A DNA stretch of 64,000 nucleotides from Paenibacillus sp. FSL H8-0332 (GCF_037963835.1 NZ_CP150145.1:7130001-7194000), one strand, 5' to 3'; counted from the stretch's first letter, positions 26,770 through 33,806 are shown. Made by a program: numbers and translations. The notes: generated by a model not told the origin, from the sequence alone.

Positions 26770-26818
26770 GTGAAGTCTTTAATTTATTTTGGGTCAGCCA
26801 AGAACCCTTCCTTTATTG

Positions 26819-26842
26819 AAAAAAGCCTGCCCTGACGGGCAG
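26819..26842 (-). terminator. Terminator after the MutS2-like gene
   Basis: Stem CTGCCC/GGGCAG (26827-26832 with 26837-26842), four-base loop, then GC and six T on the minus strand. Confidence 0.85.
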
Positions 26843-26862
26843 ACTCCAGGTACAGCAGTGTC

Positions 26863-28836
26863 TTATTTTTCCTCCCCGGGATGGATGATGCTCAGGCCCT
26901 CCACATGCTTTTTCCGCATCAGCTTACGCTTCTTCCGGGTCTCCTTGCTCTCAAAAATAATATCAAAATCATAATCCTCCGGGTACAGCTCCTCCTTGGA
27001 CAGATAAGGCTTCAGCCGCTTATGGTTAATGCTCAGCTTCTGCTGCTGAATCATCACTCCGACCCTCCCCCGGCTGTCCTTCCTCTCATAGACAATTCCC
27101 GTGCGCCCTAGCGAGCTGACATAGACGGCATCCCCTACCTCAAATTCAGGTTTCCGAACATTCTCCTCCTGTACTGCATCCTTTCCATTTCCATGTCCAT
27201 GCTCTCCAGTAGCTGTTCTGTCCGCTCTTGGGGGTATTCCAGCTTCTGCAGCTTTAGCCCTCTGTGCAGCTCTGATAGCGTCCTTCCAAGGGCTGTGGCC
27301 GCCTCTGTGCCCTTGCTGCTCTGTAACGAGCTGTTTCGCCCGCTCAATGACGGAATGGACAATACCCAGCTTCTCGGCGATCTGTAGCGCATAGCTCTCG
27401 CCCGCCTCGCCAATCGTCAGCTGATACAGCGGCTGCAGAGTATTCTTATCGAACTCCATGCGCGCATTCTCGAAGCCTGACGTCGCGGCCGCGAAGGCCT
27501 TCAGCTCATTGAAGTGGGTCGTTACCACGATATTGGCCCCCTTCCGGTTCAGCTCCTCCAGAATCGCGATGGACAGCGCGAACCCTTCACCGGGGTCTGT
27601 GCCCGCTGCCAGCTCATCAATTAGCAGCAGCACGCCTCTGCCGGCATCATAGAGCATTCCTTCAATACTCTTCATCTGTGCCGAGAAGGTACTCAGGGAC
27701 TGTGTCAGGCTCTGTCCGTCTCCGATTACGCTCATTACATTGGTGAAGACGGGGAAGTCGCTGCCGGGATCAACCGGGATCAGCAGGCCGGACTGTGCCA
27801 TTAATACGAGCAGCCCCAAGGTTTTGAGCACAACCGTCTTGCCGCCTGTATTCGGCCCGGTTACGATCAGCGATTTATACCCCTGGCCCAGCTCCAGACT
27901 GACCGGCACCATCTCCTTCAGCAGCGGGTGCCGGCCGCCATTCATCCTCAGATAACCGCGTTCGTTCAGAGCGACTGGCCCCGCATCCATTACCCGGGCG
28001 TATTTCCCTTTGGCAAAAATAAAGTCATAACTGCCCGTTACCTCAATATTAAGCCGAATAGCGGCCTGCTCCTGCTCTAACAGCCCTGTCAGCATACTCA
28101 GGATTATTCCTTCCTCACGGGCCTCGTCGGCAGTTAGCAGCTCTATCTCCCCCTGAAGCGAGGCTACCTCATCCGGCTCCACGAATACCGTCTGCCCGCT
28201 GGTGGACTGGTCCAGCACCGAGCCCTTAATTTGCTTGTGATACTCCCGTTTCACCGGGATGACATAACGGCCGCCGCGCATACTGACCAGACTATCCTGC
28301 AAAATCGATTTGTGGCGGTTCATGATGCCCTCCAGCTTCCGGTGAAGGCGCTCCTTGGCAGCCTTCAGCCGTTTGCGTACCCGTTCCAGTCCTTTGCTGG
28401 CCTGGTCATCGATGACCCCCAGCCGGATACAACGTTCAATCTCATCACGGACCCCGTTCAGCTCCTGTAGGGATGCCCCGTAAGCGGCGATGCGCGGCGC
28501 AATCTGCTCCTTGGCGGCCATGTACTTCCTCAGCTGTCCGCAGCTGTTCAGAAACTGGGAAACTGCGGTGAAATCCTGCTCATTATACATGTATCCGGTC
28601 CCGAGTAACGACAGCACCCATTCAATGCCTTCCAGCGAGGGAATCGGCACACTGGCTCCGCGCTCCAGCAGCTCCTTTGCTTCCTGCGCCTCCTCGAGCG
28701 CCCGGTGTATGGCTGGCAGGTAGACCATCGGTTCTAGCTCGCTGACATACCTTCTTCCTTCATAAGATACCGCATGACGCAGCAATTCCTGCTTAATCGT
28801 CTCATATTCCAGTGTGTGCAGACTTTGTAGATTCAA
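26863..28836 (-). CDS. MutS2-like ATPase lacking the Smr nuclease domain
   Basis: 657 residues from a TTG at 28836 with AAGGAGGAATTCAGC upstream; the frame is open to 28896 but without a site. Family order is kept: N-terminal helical core, MutS-type ATPase with Walker A GPNTGGKT, Walker B LLLIDELAAGTDPGEG and signature STFSAQMKSIEGML, then a basic variable linker and a KOW-like module (VGDAVYVSSLGRTGIVYE). It stops at EGLSIIHPGEEK, where canonical MutS2 (about 780 residues) would continue into Smr. B. subtilis MutS2 acts on collided ribosomes using its ATPase, and other MutS2 proteins suppress recombination. This protein may keep the ribosome role without a nuclease; that is inference. The leader is unusual (28837-29306). 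Confidence 0.88.
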   Translation of the reverse strand: MNLQSLHTLEYETIKQELLRHAVSYEGRRYVSELEPMVYLPAIHRALEEAQEAKELLERGASVPIPSLEGIEWVLSLLGTGYMYNEQDFTAVSQFLNSCGQLRKYMAAKEQIAPRIAAYGASLQELNGVRDEIERCIRLGVIDDQASKGLERVRKRLKAAKERLHRKLEGIMNRHKSILQDSLVSMRGGRYVIPVKREYHKQIKGSVLDQSTSGQTVFVEPDEVASLQGEIELLTADEAREEGIILSMLTGLLEQEQAAIRLNIEVTGSYDFIFAKGKYARVMDAGPVALNERGYLRMNGGRHPLLKEMVPVSLELGQGYKSLIVTGPNTGGKTVVLKTLGLLVLMAQSGLLIPVDPGSDFPVFTNVMSVIGDGQSLTQSLSTFSAQMKSIEGMLYDAGRGVLLLIDELAAGTDPGEGFALSIAILEELNRKGANIVVTTHFNELKAFAAATSGFENARMEFDKNTLQPLYQLTIGEAGESYALQIAEKLGIVHSVIERAKQLVTEQQGHRGGHSPWKDAIRAAQRAKAAEAGIPPRADRTATGEHGHGNGKDAVQEENVRKPEFEVGDAVYVSSLGRTGIVYERKDSRGRVGVMIQQQKLSINHKRLKPYLSKEELYPEDYDFDIIFESKETRKKRKLMRKKHVEGLSIIHPGEEK

Positions 28837-28892
28837 GCTGAATTCCTCCTTGTATACAAGTATGTTTCTTATCCCAATCCACTGCGCATAAC

Positions 28893-28944
28893 GCAAAAAG
28901 AGGGCAAAGAACCGCCACCACGGCAGTCTTCGCCCTCTTTTTGC
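28893..28944 (-). terminator. Long hairpin terminator between the leader RNA and the MutS2-like gene
   Basis: Arms GCAAAAAGAGGGC (28893-28905) and GCCCTCTTTTTGC (28932-28944), extended inward by CCGCC/GGCAG-type pairing around a short loop. Arm ends provide T tracts in both directions, so it could terminate either strand. It lies only 57 bases before the TTG of the MutS2-like gene. Confidence 0.7.
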
Positions 28945-29001
28945 TGCTACTTATCCTCTTTAGCTTCAAGGCTCCCCTTACGGAAAGACTCCTGAAAACA
29001 G

Positions 29002-29028
29002 AAAAAACCGTGCTGCAAGAGCACGGTT
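29002..29028 (-). terminator. Terminator ending the leader RNA
   Basis: Stem AACCGTGCT/AGCACGGTT (29006-29014 with 29020-29028), five-base loop, then six T on the minus strand. The 3' boundary of the structured RNA described at 29002-29270. Confidence 0.85.
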
Positions 29029-29219
29029 AATCACAAAGAGAACAATAGCCGGATAAAGAGGCCATCATGACGCTTCGCGTGTGTTCTTAACTAAATCATT
29101 CATTCCAGCAGCCCGCGGTCTATTCAGTCAGAGACGTCACCAGGACAGACTCTAACAAGACATGCCCTTGGAAAAATCAGAGCATTAGGCGGCTAAGAGC
29201 CGGAACGATATGAAATTGC

Positions 29220-29243
29220 TTAGTTAAGAACGCTCACCAACAT
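29220..29243 (-). CDS. Candidate 7-codon leader peptide MLVSVLN
   Basis: ATG TTG GTG AGC GTT CTT AAC TAA, preceded by AAAGGGG eight bases upstream. Its last four codons are exactly the 5' arm of the long-range stem that closes the RNA, so a ribosome on it would open that stem. This layout is typical of translation-dependent attenuators, for example those of erm and ABC-F resistance genes. The ORF is very short and could be chance. Confidence 0.4.
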   Translation of the reverse strand: MLVSVLN

Positions 29244-29275
29244 CAAAATTTCCCCTTTAGTTATAGGATATCTGT

Positions 29276-29305
29276 AATTTACTACATCTGGAATCTATTT
29301 GTCAA
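29276..29305 (-). promoter_or_regulatory. Predicted promoter of the leader RNA
   Basis: Minus strand TTGACA (29305-29300), an exact -35, with an 18-base spacer to TAAATT (29281-29276). Start of transcription would be near 29269, about 25 bases before the 7-codon ORF. Confidence 0.6.
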
Positions 29306-29351
29306 TGGAGAGTGAAGCAGTTTATCACCTTTGGGACTCCAGCTAAAACCC

Positions 29352-29380
29352 AAAAAAAAGCAGCCGGCTAAGCCGGCTGC
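29352..29380 (-). terminator. Terminator of the rpsF-ssb-rpsR operon
   Basis: Stem GCAGCCGGCT/AGCCGGCTGC (29360-29369 with 29371-29380) and eight T on the minus strand. It separates the operon from the MutS2-like leader. Confidence 0.92.
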
Positions 29381-29393
29381 TTCATAAAACGTC

Positions 29394-29666
29394 CTATTCT
29401 GTTGTGTAAGGCAGCAGCGCGATTTGACGCGAGCGCTTTACAGCAATAGTCAGAGCGCGTTGGTATTTTGCACTAGTACCTGTTACACGACGCGGCAAAA
29501 TCTTTCCGCGTTCGCTGATGAACTTCTTAAGAAGCTCAGTGTCTTTATAATCAATGTGAGTAATCTTGTTCACAGTGAAATAGCACACTTTTTTACGCTT
29601 GTTGCGTCCACCACGACGTGCCGGTCTTTTGTCGTTGTCCGCACCTTCTCTTGGTTTGAAAGCCAT
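29394..29666 (-). CDS. rpsR: 30S ribosomal protein bS18
   Basis: 90 residues. Starts with an Arg/Lys-rich tail (RPARRGGRNKRKKVCYF) and has the conserved core IDYKDTELLKKFISERGKILPRRVTGTSAKYQRAL followed by KRSRQIALLPY. It binds 16S rRNA as a heterodimer with bS6. A single Cys in KKVCYF is not enough for the zinc form, so this is the usual zinc-independent type. Last gene of rpsF-ssb-rpsR, with a strong terminator 14 bases on. Confidence 0.98.
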   Translation of the reverse strand: MAFKPREGADNDKRPARRGGRNKRKKVCYFTVNKITHIDYKDTELLKKFISERGKILPRRVTGTSAKYQRALTIAVKRSRQIALLPYTTE

Positions 29667-29687
29667 GTTCAGTTCAGTCCTTCCTTA

Positions 29688-30203
29688 TTAAAATGGCAAA
29701 TCATCGTCCGATATATCGATCGGTTTTCCATCGCCCGAAAAAGGATCTTGGGTATTGTTGTTACGCGAGAAATTATTGTTATTTCCATTTCCGCGAGCAC
29801 TGTTCCCACCGTTACCGCCGCCACCTAAGGCTGGCTCTTCAGGCATACTTCCACCACTTGATGCATTTCCGCCTTCACGGCTCTGCGCGGATTCCAGGAA
29901 ACGGACATTATCGGCAATAACTTCAGTAACGTATACACGTTTGCCTTCGTTATTCTCGTAATTCCGTACTTGGATGCGTCCTTCTACGGCTGCCAGTCTT
30001 CCTTTGCGCAAGTAATTGGCACAGGTCTCAGCCAGCTGTCTCCAGGTTACTACCGGGATAAAGTCCGCTTCACGTTCACCATTCTGGCCCGTAAAGTTAC
30101 GGTCTACGGCAAGCGTAAACTGTGTTACGGCAACACCAGCAGGAGTATAACGAAGTTCCGGGTCACGGGTCAACCGACCGATCAGAATGATACGGTTCAA
30201 CAA
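29688..30203 (-). CDS. ssb: Single-stranded DNA-binding protein
   Basis: 171 residues: OB fold in the first 110 (start LNRIILIGRLTRDPELRYT, with FTLAVDRNF and FIPVVTWRQLAE), a Gly/Asn-rich linker, and the acidic tip DISDDDLPF that recruits partner proteins. The start is TTG at 30203, with GGAGGGG about ten bases upstream; a second TTG codon directly before is an alternative. It coats single-stranded DNA in replication and repair. The place between rpsF and rpsR is standard for Firmicutes. Confidence 0.97.
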   Translation of the reverse strand: MLNRIILIGRLTRDPELRYTPAGVAVTQFTLAVDRNFTGQNGEREADFIPVVTWRQLAETCANYLRKGRLAAVEGRIQVRNYENNEGKRVYVTEVIADNVRFLESAQSREGGNASSGGSMPEEPALGGGGNGGNSARGNGNNNNFSRNNNTQDPFSGDGKPIDISDDDLPF

Positions 30204-30252
30204 TTAGGTCCCCTCCTTAATAGCGCGATTCGTTACAAAGCTTGTCAATATC

Positions 30253-30537
30253 TTAGGCAACGTCGTTCGTAATGAGATAACGAATTACTTCGTCAGAAAT
30301 CTTCATGATACGCTCAAGTTCAGTAACTACTGCAGGTTCTGCACTGAAGTTAACCAAAACAAAAACGCCATCACGATGTTTCTTGATCTCATACGCAAGA
30401 CGGCGTTTACCTTGTACGTCGTGCTTTGTAATTTCTCCGCCGTTGGAGATGATGCCTTGGAATTTTTCGACTGCTGCTTGAACGGCTTCTTGTTCAATGT
30501 CAGGACGAATAATGTACATGACTTCATATTTGCGCAT
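30253..30537 (-). CDS. rpsF: 30S ribosomal protein bS6
   Basis: 94 residues from the ATG at 30537, preceded by AAGGAGGTG. The start MRKYEVMYIIRPDIEQE and the motifs DVQGKRRLAYEIKKHRDG and YVLVNF-like FVLVNFSAEP are bS6 hallmarks. It pairs with bS18 on the 16S rRNA platform. First gene of the operon. Its leader can fold a hairpin that takes in the ribosome binding site, which fits autogenous control by S6-S18 in other bacteria. Confidence 0.98.
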   Translation of the reverse strand: MRKYEVMYIIRPDIEQEAVQAAVEKFQGIISNGGEITKHDVQGKRRLAYEIKKHRDGVFVLVNFSAEPAVVTELERIMKISDEVIRYLITNDVA

Positions 30538-30582
30538 AATTTTCACCTCCTTATGGTCTGAGGCCCCTAATCAGGTCAGGAG
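30538..30582 (-). promoter_or_regulatory. rpsF leader hairpin over the ribosome binding site
   Basis: In RNA sense, GCTCCTGACCTGATTAGG at about 30583-30565 is followed by the site AAGGAGG at 30553-30547. CTCCT can pair with AGGAG, and CCT-GATT-AGG forms an inner hairpin. The fold would hide the rpsF start. An S6:S18-binding leader is known in many bacteria, but I do not see its conserved CCG bulge with certainty. Confidence 0.4.
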
Positions 30583-30618
30583 CAAGGAACGAGCACAAAC
30601 ATAGACTCGCACCAAATC

Positions 30619-30647
30619 AATATACCAAATTGAGTAGAGGATTGCAA
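30619..30647 (-). promoter_or_regulatory. Promoter of rpsF-ssb-rpsR
   Basis: Minus strand TTGCAA (30647-30642), 17-base spacer, TATATT (30624-30619). Transcription would start near 30612, giving a leader of about 75 bases. Confidence 0.75.
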
Positions 30648-30784
30648 GTTTTATTAATACGTTCCAGATGCTGGACCCAAGAAAAAACTGTTGCCGGATT
30701 CCGTAAGAACCCCAGAGTAATCCCTGCTAGCCAGGGCAACAATATAACGGCTTCATCATTCTATGACAGGAGGGATATCCACCA

Positions 30785-30982
30785 ATGGGCGAACAAACGG
30801 AATACGAAAAGGGCGACAAAGCCCCCAACCCGGGCATTTACACCGAAGTAGGCGAAGCGCGGAGCTTCCACACCGAGATTCAGAATCCGAAGCAGATCAC
30901 GATGGAGAAAGGCGACACCTTCCCTGAAACCACCAACCAGAACCGCAAGTGGAAAAAAGTCGAGAAGGCCCGCGTCCATTAA
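30785..30982 (+). CDS. YjzC-like small protein
   Basis: 65 residues, hydrophilic, with the pattern GEQTEYEKGDKAPNPGIYTE and a C-terminal KGDTFPETTNQNRKWKKV. This agrees with the YjzC family of Bacillales (short proteins with a KxGxxAPxxGxY start and a KGxxFPP-like end, function unknown). AGGAGG lies nine bases before the ATG. It is on the plus strand against the local trend, and a 27-residue ORF and a terminator follow. Confidence 0.72.
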   Translation: MGEQTEYEKGDKAPNPGIYTEVGEARSFHTEIQNPKQITMEKGDTFPETTNQNRKWKKVEKARVH

Positions 30983-31059
30983 TTTGGTACAGCCAGGTAT
31001 AAAACCCTGAAGGCCGCACATACTAGACCCAGGCAGTACAAAAGAGAGGTGTGGTTCCG

Positions 31060-31143
31060 TTGAACGTCGCAGACGAACACGATCACAGGGATTCTGAATT
31101 CAGCAGCTATCGTAGCACGGGTTTCAATACCCAATCACAGTAG
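31060..31143 (+). CDS. Candidate 27-residue small protein
   Basis: TTG start at 31060 with AGAGGTG eight bases upstream. The peptide is hydrophilic and rich in His, Asp and Ser (NVADEHDHRDSEF, then SSYRSTGFNTQSQ). No family recognised. It is followed within 50 bases by a strong terminator and lies 77 bases after the YjzC-like gene on the same strand, so it could be the second cistron. The function is unknown, and the alternative in-frame GTG at 31051 lies over the ribosome binding site. Confidence 0.4.
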   Translation: MNVADEHDHRDSEFSSYRSTGFNTQSQ

Positions 31144-31191
31144 TGGCTATAGACAGAGACTTCCGAACATCATTGCTGTACTGCCTCTGGA

Positions 31192-31219
31192 AGAGAGACC
31201 TGAGAAGGTCTCTCTTTTT
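31192..31219 (+). terminator. Terminator after the YjzC-like transcript
   Basis: Stem AGAGAGACC/GGTCTCTCT (31192-31200 with 31207-31215), six-base loop, then five T on the plus strand. Confidence 0.9.
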
Positions 31220-31260
31220 GCATGCCTGTATCTGGACTGCGCACCGAAGTAATAAGACAC

Positions 31261-31287
31261 AAAAAAGCCCCCGTATCAAAACGGAGG
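31261..31287 (-). terminator. Terminator after tRNA-Ser
   Basis: Stem CCCCCGT/ACGGAGG (31268-31274 with 31281-31287, one G-T pair), followed by six T on the minus strand. Confidence 0.8.
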
Positions 31288-31317
31288 ACTCATAGTTTAA
31301 GTATATAATTGCTGAAG

Positions 31318-31408
31318 TGGCGGAGAGGGTGGGATTCGAACCCACGCACGCTGTGACACGCCTAACTGATTTCGAGTCAGCCCCCTTGGGCCTCTTGGGT
31401 ACCTCTCC
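31318..31408 (-). tRNA. tRNA-Ser(CGA)
   Basis: 91 bases including an encoded CCA. Acceptor GGAGAGG pairs with CCTCTCC, discriminator G, anticodon loop CTCGAAA gives anticodon CGA (reads UCG). A long variable arm (AGGCGTGTCACAGCGT region) is typical of class II tRNA-Ser, and the T loop is GGTTCGAATCC. It sits between the DUF951 gene and its own terminator. Confidence 0.96.
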
Positions 31409-31484
31409 GCAGCAAGAGTTATCATATCATGCTGAACTCACAATTGCAAGCATAATTAACCTACGCTTCCCTTCCTGCGCCAGC

Positions 31485-31697
31485 TTAATTATTCTCCGCT
31501 CCGCTTTCCGCTGACTGCAGCACCTTCTTCAGATTCTTCTCGAATTTGGCGCGGGGAATGAGGACGCTATGCTGACAGCCGGTGCACTTAATCCGGATAT
31601 CCATCCCCATACGAATAATCTCCATCTCGTTCGTCCCGCAGGGATGCTGCTTCTTCATCTGTACAATATCACCCAGCCCGAATACCTTGCGTTCCAT
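31485..31697 (-). CDS. DUF951 family protein (YyzM-like)
   Basis: 70 residues from the ATG at 31697 (GGGGGAAGAG upstream). Core pattern GLGDIVQMKKQHPCGTNEME then DIRIKCTGCQHSVLIPRAKFEK. The motif MKKxHPCG and the pair CxxC suggest a small metal-binding fold. DUF951 genes sit near the origin in Firmicutes and have no established function. Its start overlaps the mscS stop by one base (TGATG), so expression is coupled to the channel gene. Confidence 0.88.
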   Translation of the reverse strand: MERKVFGLGDIVQMKKQHPCGTNEMEIIRMGMDIRIKCTGCQHSVLIPRAKFEKNLKKVLQSAESGAENN

Positions 31698-32731
31698 CAC
31701 TCTTCCCCCTTCTCTCCCTCTTGCGCGGCAGCCATCTGTCGTCTTGGGCTTGCCTCATGCTCCTTACGGGCTCTACGGGCTTCCTCTGCGCGTTCCTGCT
31801 CACGAGCTGCCTCAGCTTCTCTTGCCTCCCTCTCCGCCTGCTCACACGCCTCCTGCTTGGCCTTAGCGGCCTCTAGGGCGCTCTGCTTCTCCAGAGCATG
31901 CTTGATATCGTTCTGAATCTGCCGCTCGGCAGCATCCCTGGCATTAGGCAGGCAATTCGCCGCTACACGGATGACATACTCCGAGGTGCTCATCGACTGG
32001 ATTCCCAGAATATTAGGGTAGGCAATGACACTGGAGCTCCGCTCCTCGATGCCCTGAAGCGCCTCGCCGATCAGTGCCAGGGTGGCTTCCAGTCCGCGCT
32101 CTATTTTGACCGGAACATCTACTACAGCCAGTGCATTCGCCAGCGAATAATTCGTGACATTTACAATCGTGCCGTTAGGGATGATGTGTATCTCGCCCGT
32201 AGCACTTAATAGCCTTGTCGTCCTCAGGCCAATCATCTCTACTGTTCCCTTATAGGTTCCGCTCTGGATAACATCCCCCACTGCAAACTGATCCTCAAAA
32301 ATGATAAAGAAGCCCGTAATCACATCTTTGACCAAACTTTGTGCGCCGAACCCTATAGCCAGCCCGACTACACCTGCTCCGGCGAGAAGCGGCTTCAGAT
32401 CGAAGTTGAACTCCGACAGAACCAGCAGAATCATGGTGAAGTTACAGAAGAAGCTAACCACATTCTTCATCAGTCCGCCTACCGTGGAGAAACGGCGGTT
32501 GTTCGCTAACATTCTACCCCTCGTCTCCCGCTCCAGGGAACGGTCAATAACGCCCGAGACCACTCTGATAATCACCCGGGTCAGAATGAAGATCAGGAGA
32601 ATCCGTATCCCCGCAAACAGCACGGCGGCCCACATATCCATATTGGTTATCCAGTCCCATATTCTATCCTTGAAGCGGACTGCATCCTTGAGGGCTTCTC
32701 CGCCAGTTGTTTCCAGTATCCAGTTATTCAT
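31697..32731 (-). CDS. MscS-family mechanosensitive channel with long charged tail
   Basis: 344 residues. Three membrane helices in about 1-150, with the pore helix and its GAGVVGLAIGFGAQSLVKD motif, then the beta domain (FEDQFAVGDVIQSG, IPNGTIVNVTNYS). It opens on membrane stretch and releases solutes in hypo-osmotic shock. After the core (about residue 265) comes an unusual tail of some 75 residues made almost wholly of Ala, Glu, Arg, Lys and Gln (EAAKAKQEACEQAEREAREA), predicted coiled coil. It overlaps DUF3343 by four bases and DUF951 by one, forming a three-gene coupled unit. Confidence 0.93.
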   Translation of the reverse strand: MNNWILETTGGEALKDAVRFKDRIWDWITNMDMWAAVLFAGIRILLIFILTRVIIRVVSGVIDRSLERETRGRMLANNRRFSTVGGLMKNVVSFFCNFTMILLVLSEFNFDLKPLLAGAGVVGLAIGFGAQSLVKDVITGFFIIFEDQFAVGDVIQSGTYKGTVEMIGLRTTRLLSATGEIHIIPNGTIVNVTNYSLANALAVVDVPVKIERGLEATLALIGEALQGIEERSSSVIAYPNILGIQSMSTSEYVIRVAANCLPNARDAAERQIQNDIKHALEKQSALEAAKAKQEACEQAEREAREAEAAREQERAEEARRARKEHEASPRRQMAAAQEGEKGEE

Positions 32732-33000
32732 CGAACCCCTCCTTCTTCCCCTACCTCTATATACCCGTCTCCCATAGCAGCTTTGGCATAGATTCCGCGG
32801 ATCTCTATACTTTGCTCTGCCACAATGACCCGCACCTGTTCCAGCGCACTCCGGCAGAATTGGATCGACATCGCACAGCCGGCGGTGATCTCCTTTGGCG
32901 TAGGGAAGATATCGATTTCAATCTCCGCATATTCAAGCAGCATTTCGGCGCGCAGCGCCTGCTGGGTCGAATCAAAGGCTATCAGCAGTTCTTCCTCCAC
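32728..33000 (-). CDS. DUF3343 family protein (putative Se/S carrier-like)
   Basis: 90 residues from a GTG at 33000 with GGGGAGGCGTG upstream. Layout: LLIAFDSTQQALRAEMLLEY, then IDIFPTPKEITAGCAMSIQF with one conserved Cys. Proteins of this family have been suggested to carry sulfur or selenium because of that Cys, but this is not proven. Four-base overlap with mscS (ATGA) shows coupling. The cysteine desulfurase-like gene 1.4 kb away is a possible partner; that is inference. Confidence 0.8.
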   Translation of the reverse strand: MEEELLIAFDSTQQALRAEMLLEYAEIEIDIFPTPKEITAGCAMSIQFCRSALEQVRVIVAEQSIEIRGIYAKAAMGDGYIEVGEEGGVR

Positions 33001-33197
33001 ACTTCACGCCTCCCCTGGGCTATTGGTCCTATCTATTGCGGCCATAGTATAAAAAACCACTTCCATCCATATACTAGGATCATCAAAACACTCTCTCGCG
33101 GACGTAAGCCTTGGTAATCAGCAGCCTAGCAGACAGACCGCTTATTCAGCTGATTTTCCCCGTGATTCGCAGTCGCCGCCTCAGAAAGGACGATTAT

Positions 33198-33806
33198 ATG
33201 AATTTCTCTTCCAAAGCTCCACCACTTCAAGAACCATCCTGTTTAAAAATATCACATGCTGATCCCAATATCTATTCTGCCATTACCCACCGTCTGCTGT
33301 TCCACTTTTCGCGCACCCGCCCGGATACGCCTATTGTTATTATCTGCGTGGGGACAGACCGCTCTACCGGTGACTCCCTCGGCCCCTTGGTCGGCACGAC
33401 ACTGGCCCGCTTTCGCAGCCCGCTGTTCCATCTCTATGGAACGTTGGAGGAGCCGGTACATGCCATTAACCTGGAAGAGACCCTCACCCTTGTGTATCAA
33501 AAACATGCTAACCCGTTCATCATTGCCATTGATGCCTGCCTCGGCCAATCCACCAGCGTCGGCTGCATCCAGGTCGTTGAAGGTCCGCTGCGTCCCGGCG
33601 CAGGGGTCAACAAACAGCTTCCTCCAGTTGGTGATATCCATTTGACCGGCATCGTTAATGTGGGAGGATTCATGGAGTATTTCGTATTGCAGAACACCAG
33701 ATTAAGCCTGGTAATGCGCTTGTCAGATATTATTTCATCCAGCCTCTACTCTGCCCTGAAGCAATGGAACCTGCATTCTAGATCTGCTGCAACGCGAGAG
33801 CAATGA
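33198..33806 (+). CDS. yyaC: YyaC spore protease-like protein
   Basis: 202 residues from the ATG at 33198, with AGAAAGGACG upstream; an extra 29 residues in the same frame lack a site. Similar in length to B. subtilis YyaC (about 205). Motifs: VIICVGTDRSTGDSLGPLVG, IIAIDACLGQSTSVG and a Gly-rich C-terminal part. The family shares the hydrogenase-maturation/germination-protease (GPR) fold; the Asp in GDSLGP and IDACLG are the likely metal ligands. In B. subtilis yyaC is sporulation-controlled. The end overlaps the DUF4446 gene by 29 bases on the other strand. Confidence 0.88.
   Translation: MNFSSKAPPLQEPSCLKISHADPNIYSAITHRLLFHFSRTRPDTPIVIICVGTDRSTGDSLGPLVGTTLARFRSPLFHLYGTLEEPVHAINLEETLTLVYQKHANPFIIAIDACLGQSTSVGCIQVVEGPLRPGAGVNKQLPPVGDIHLTGIVNVGGFMEYFVLQNTRLSLVMRLSDIISSSLYSALKQWNLHSRSAATREQ

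Larger units (their letters stand above)
29002..29270 (-). ncRNA. Structured leader or small RNA upstream of the MutS2-like gene
   Basis: A predicted transcript of about 265 bases running from a SigA-type promoter to the terminator at 29002. Its core is closed by a perfect 12-base pairing: GTTCTTAACTAA (29231-29220, RNA sense) with TTAGTTAAGAAC (29094-29083), 125 bases apart. Inside are several hairpins (CGGC/GCCG, CAAG/CTTG, AGAG/CTCT). A 7-codon ORF covers the 5' arm. I could not match it to a riboswitch, T-box or 6S RNA from memory. It may be an attenuator or a stand-alone small RNA. Confidence 0.5.

Noticed and set aside
28893..28944. T-box riboswitch suggested by GTGGTGGCGG in the hairpin
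   Set aside because: The specifier stem and the TGGNACC core are missing and the preceding sequence is too short, so the hairpin is better read as a terminator.
29083..29231. 6S RNA as identity of the structured RNA
   Set aside because: The long closing stem is similar, but I cannot match the central bubble or conserved segments, and the inner part folds into several hairpins. Left unassigned.
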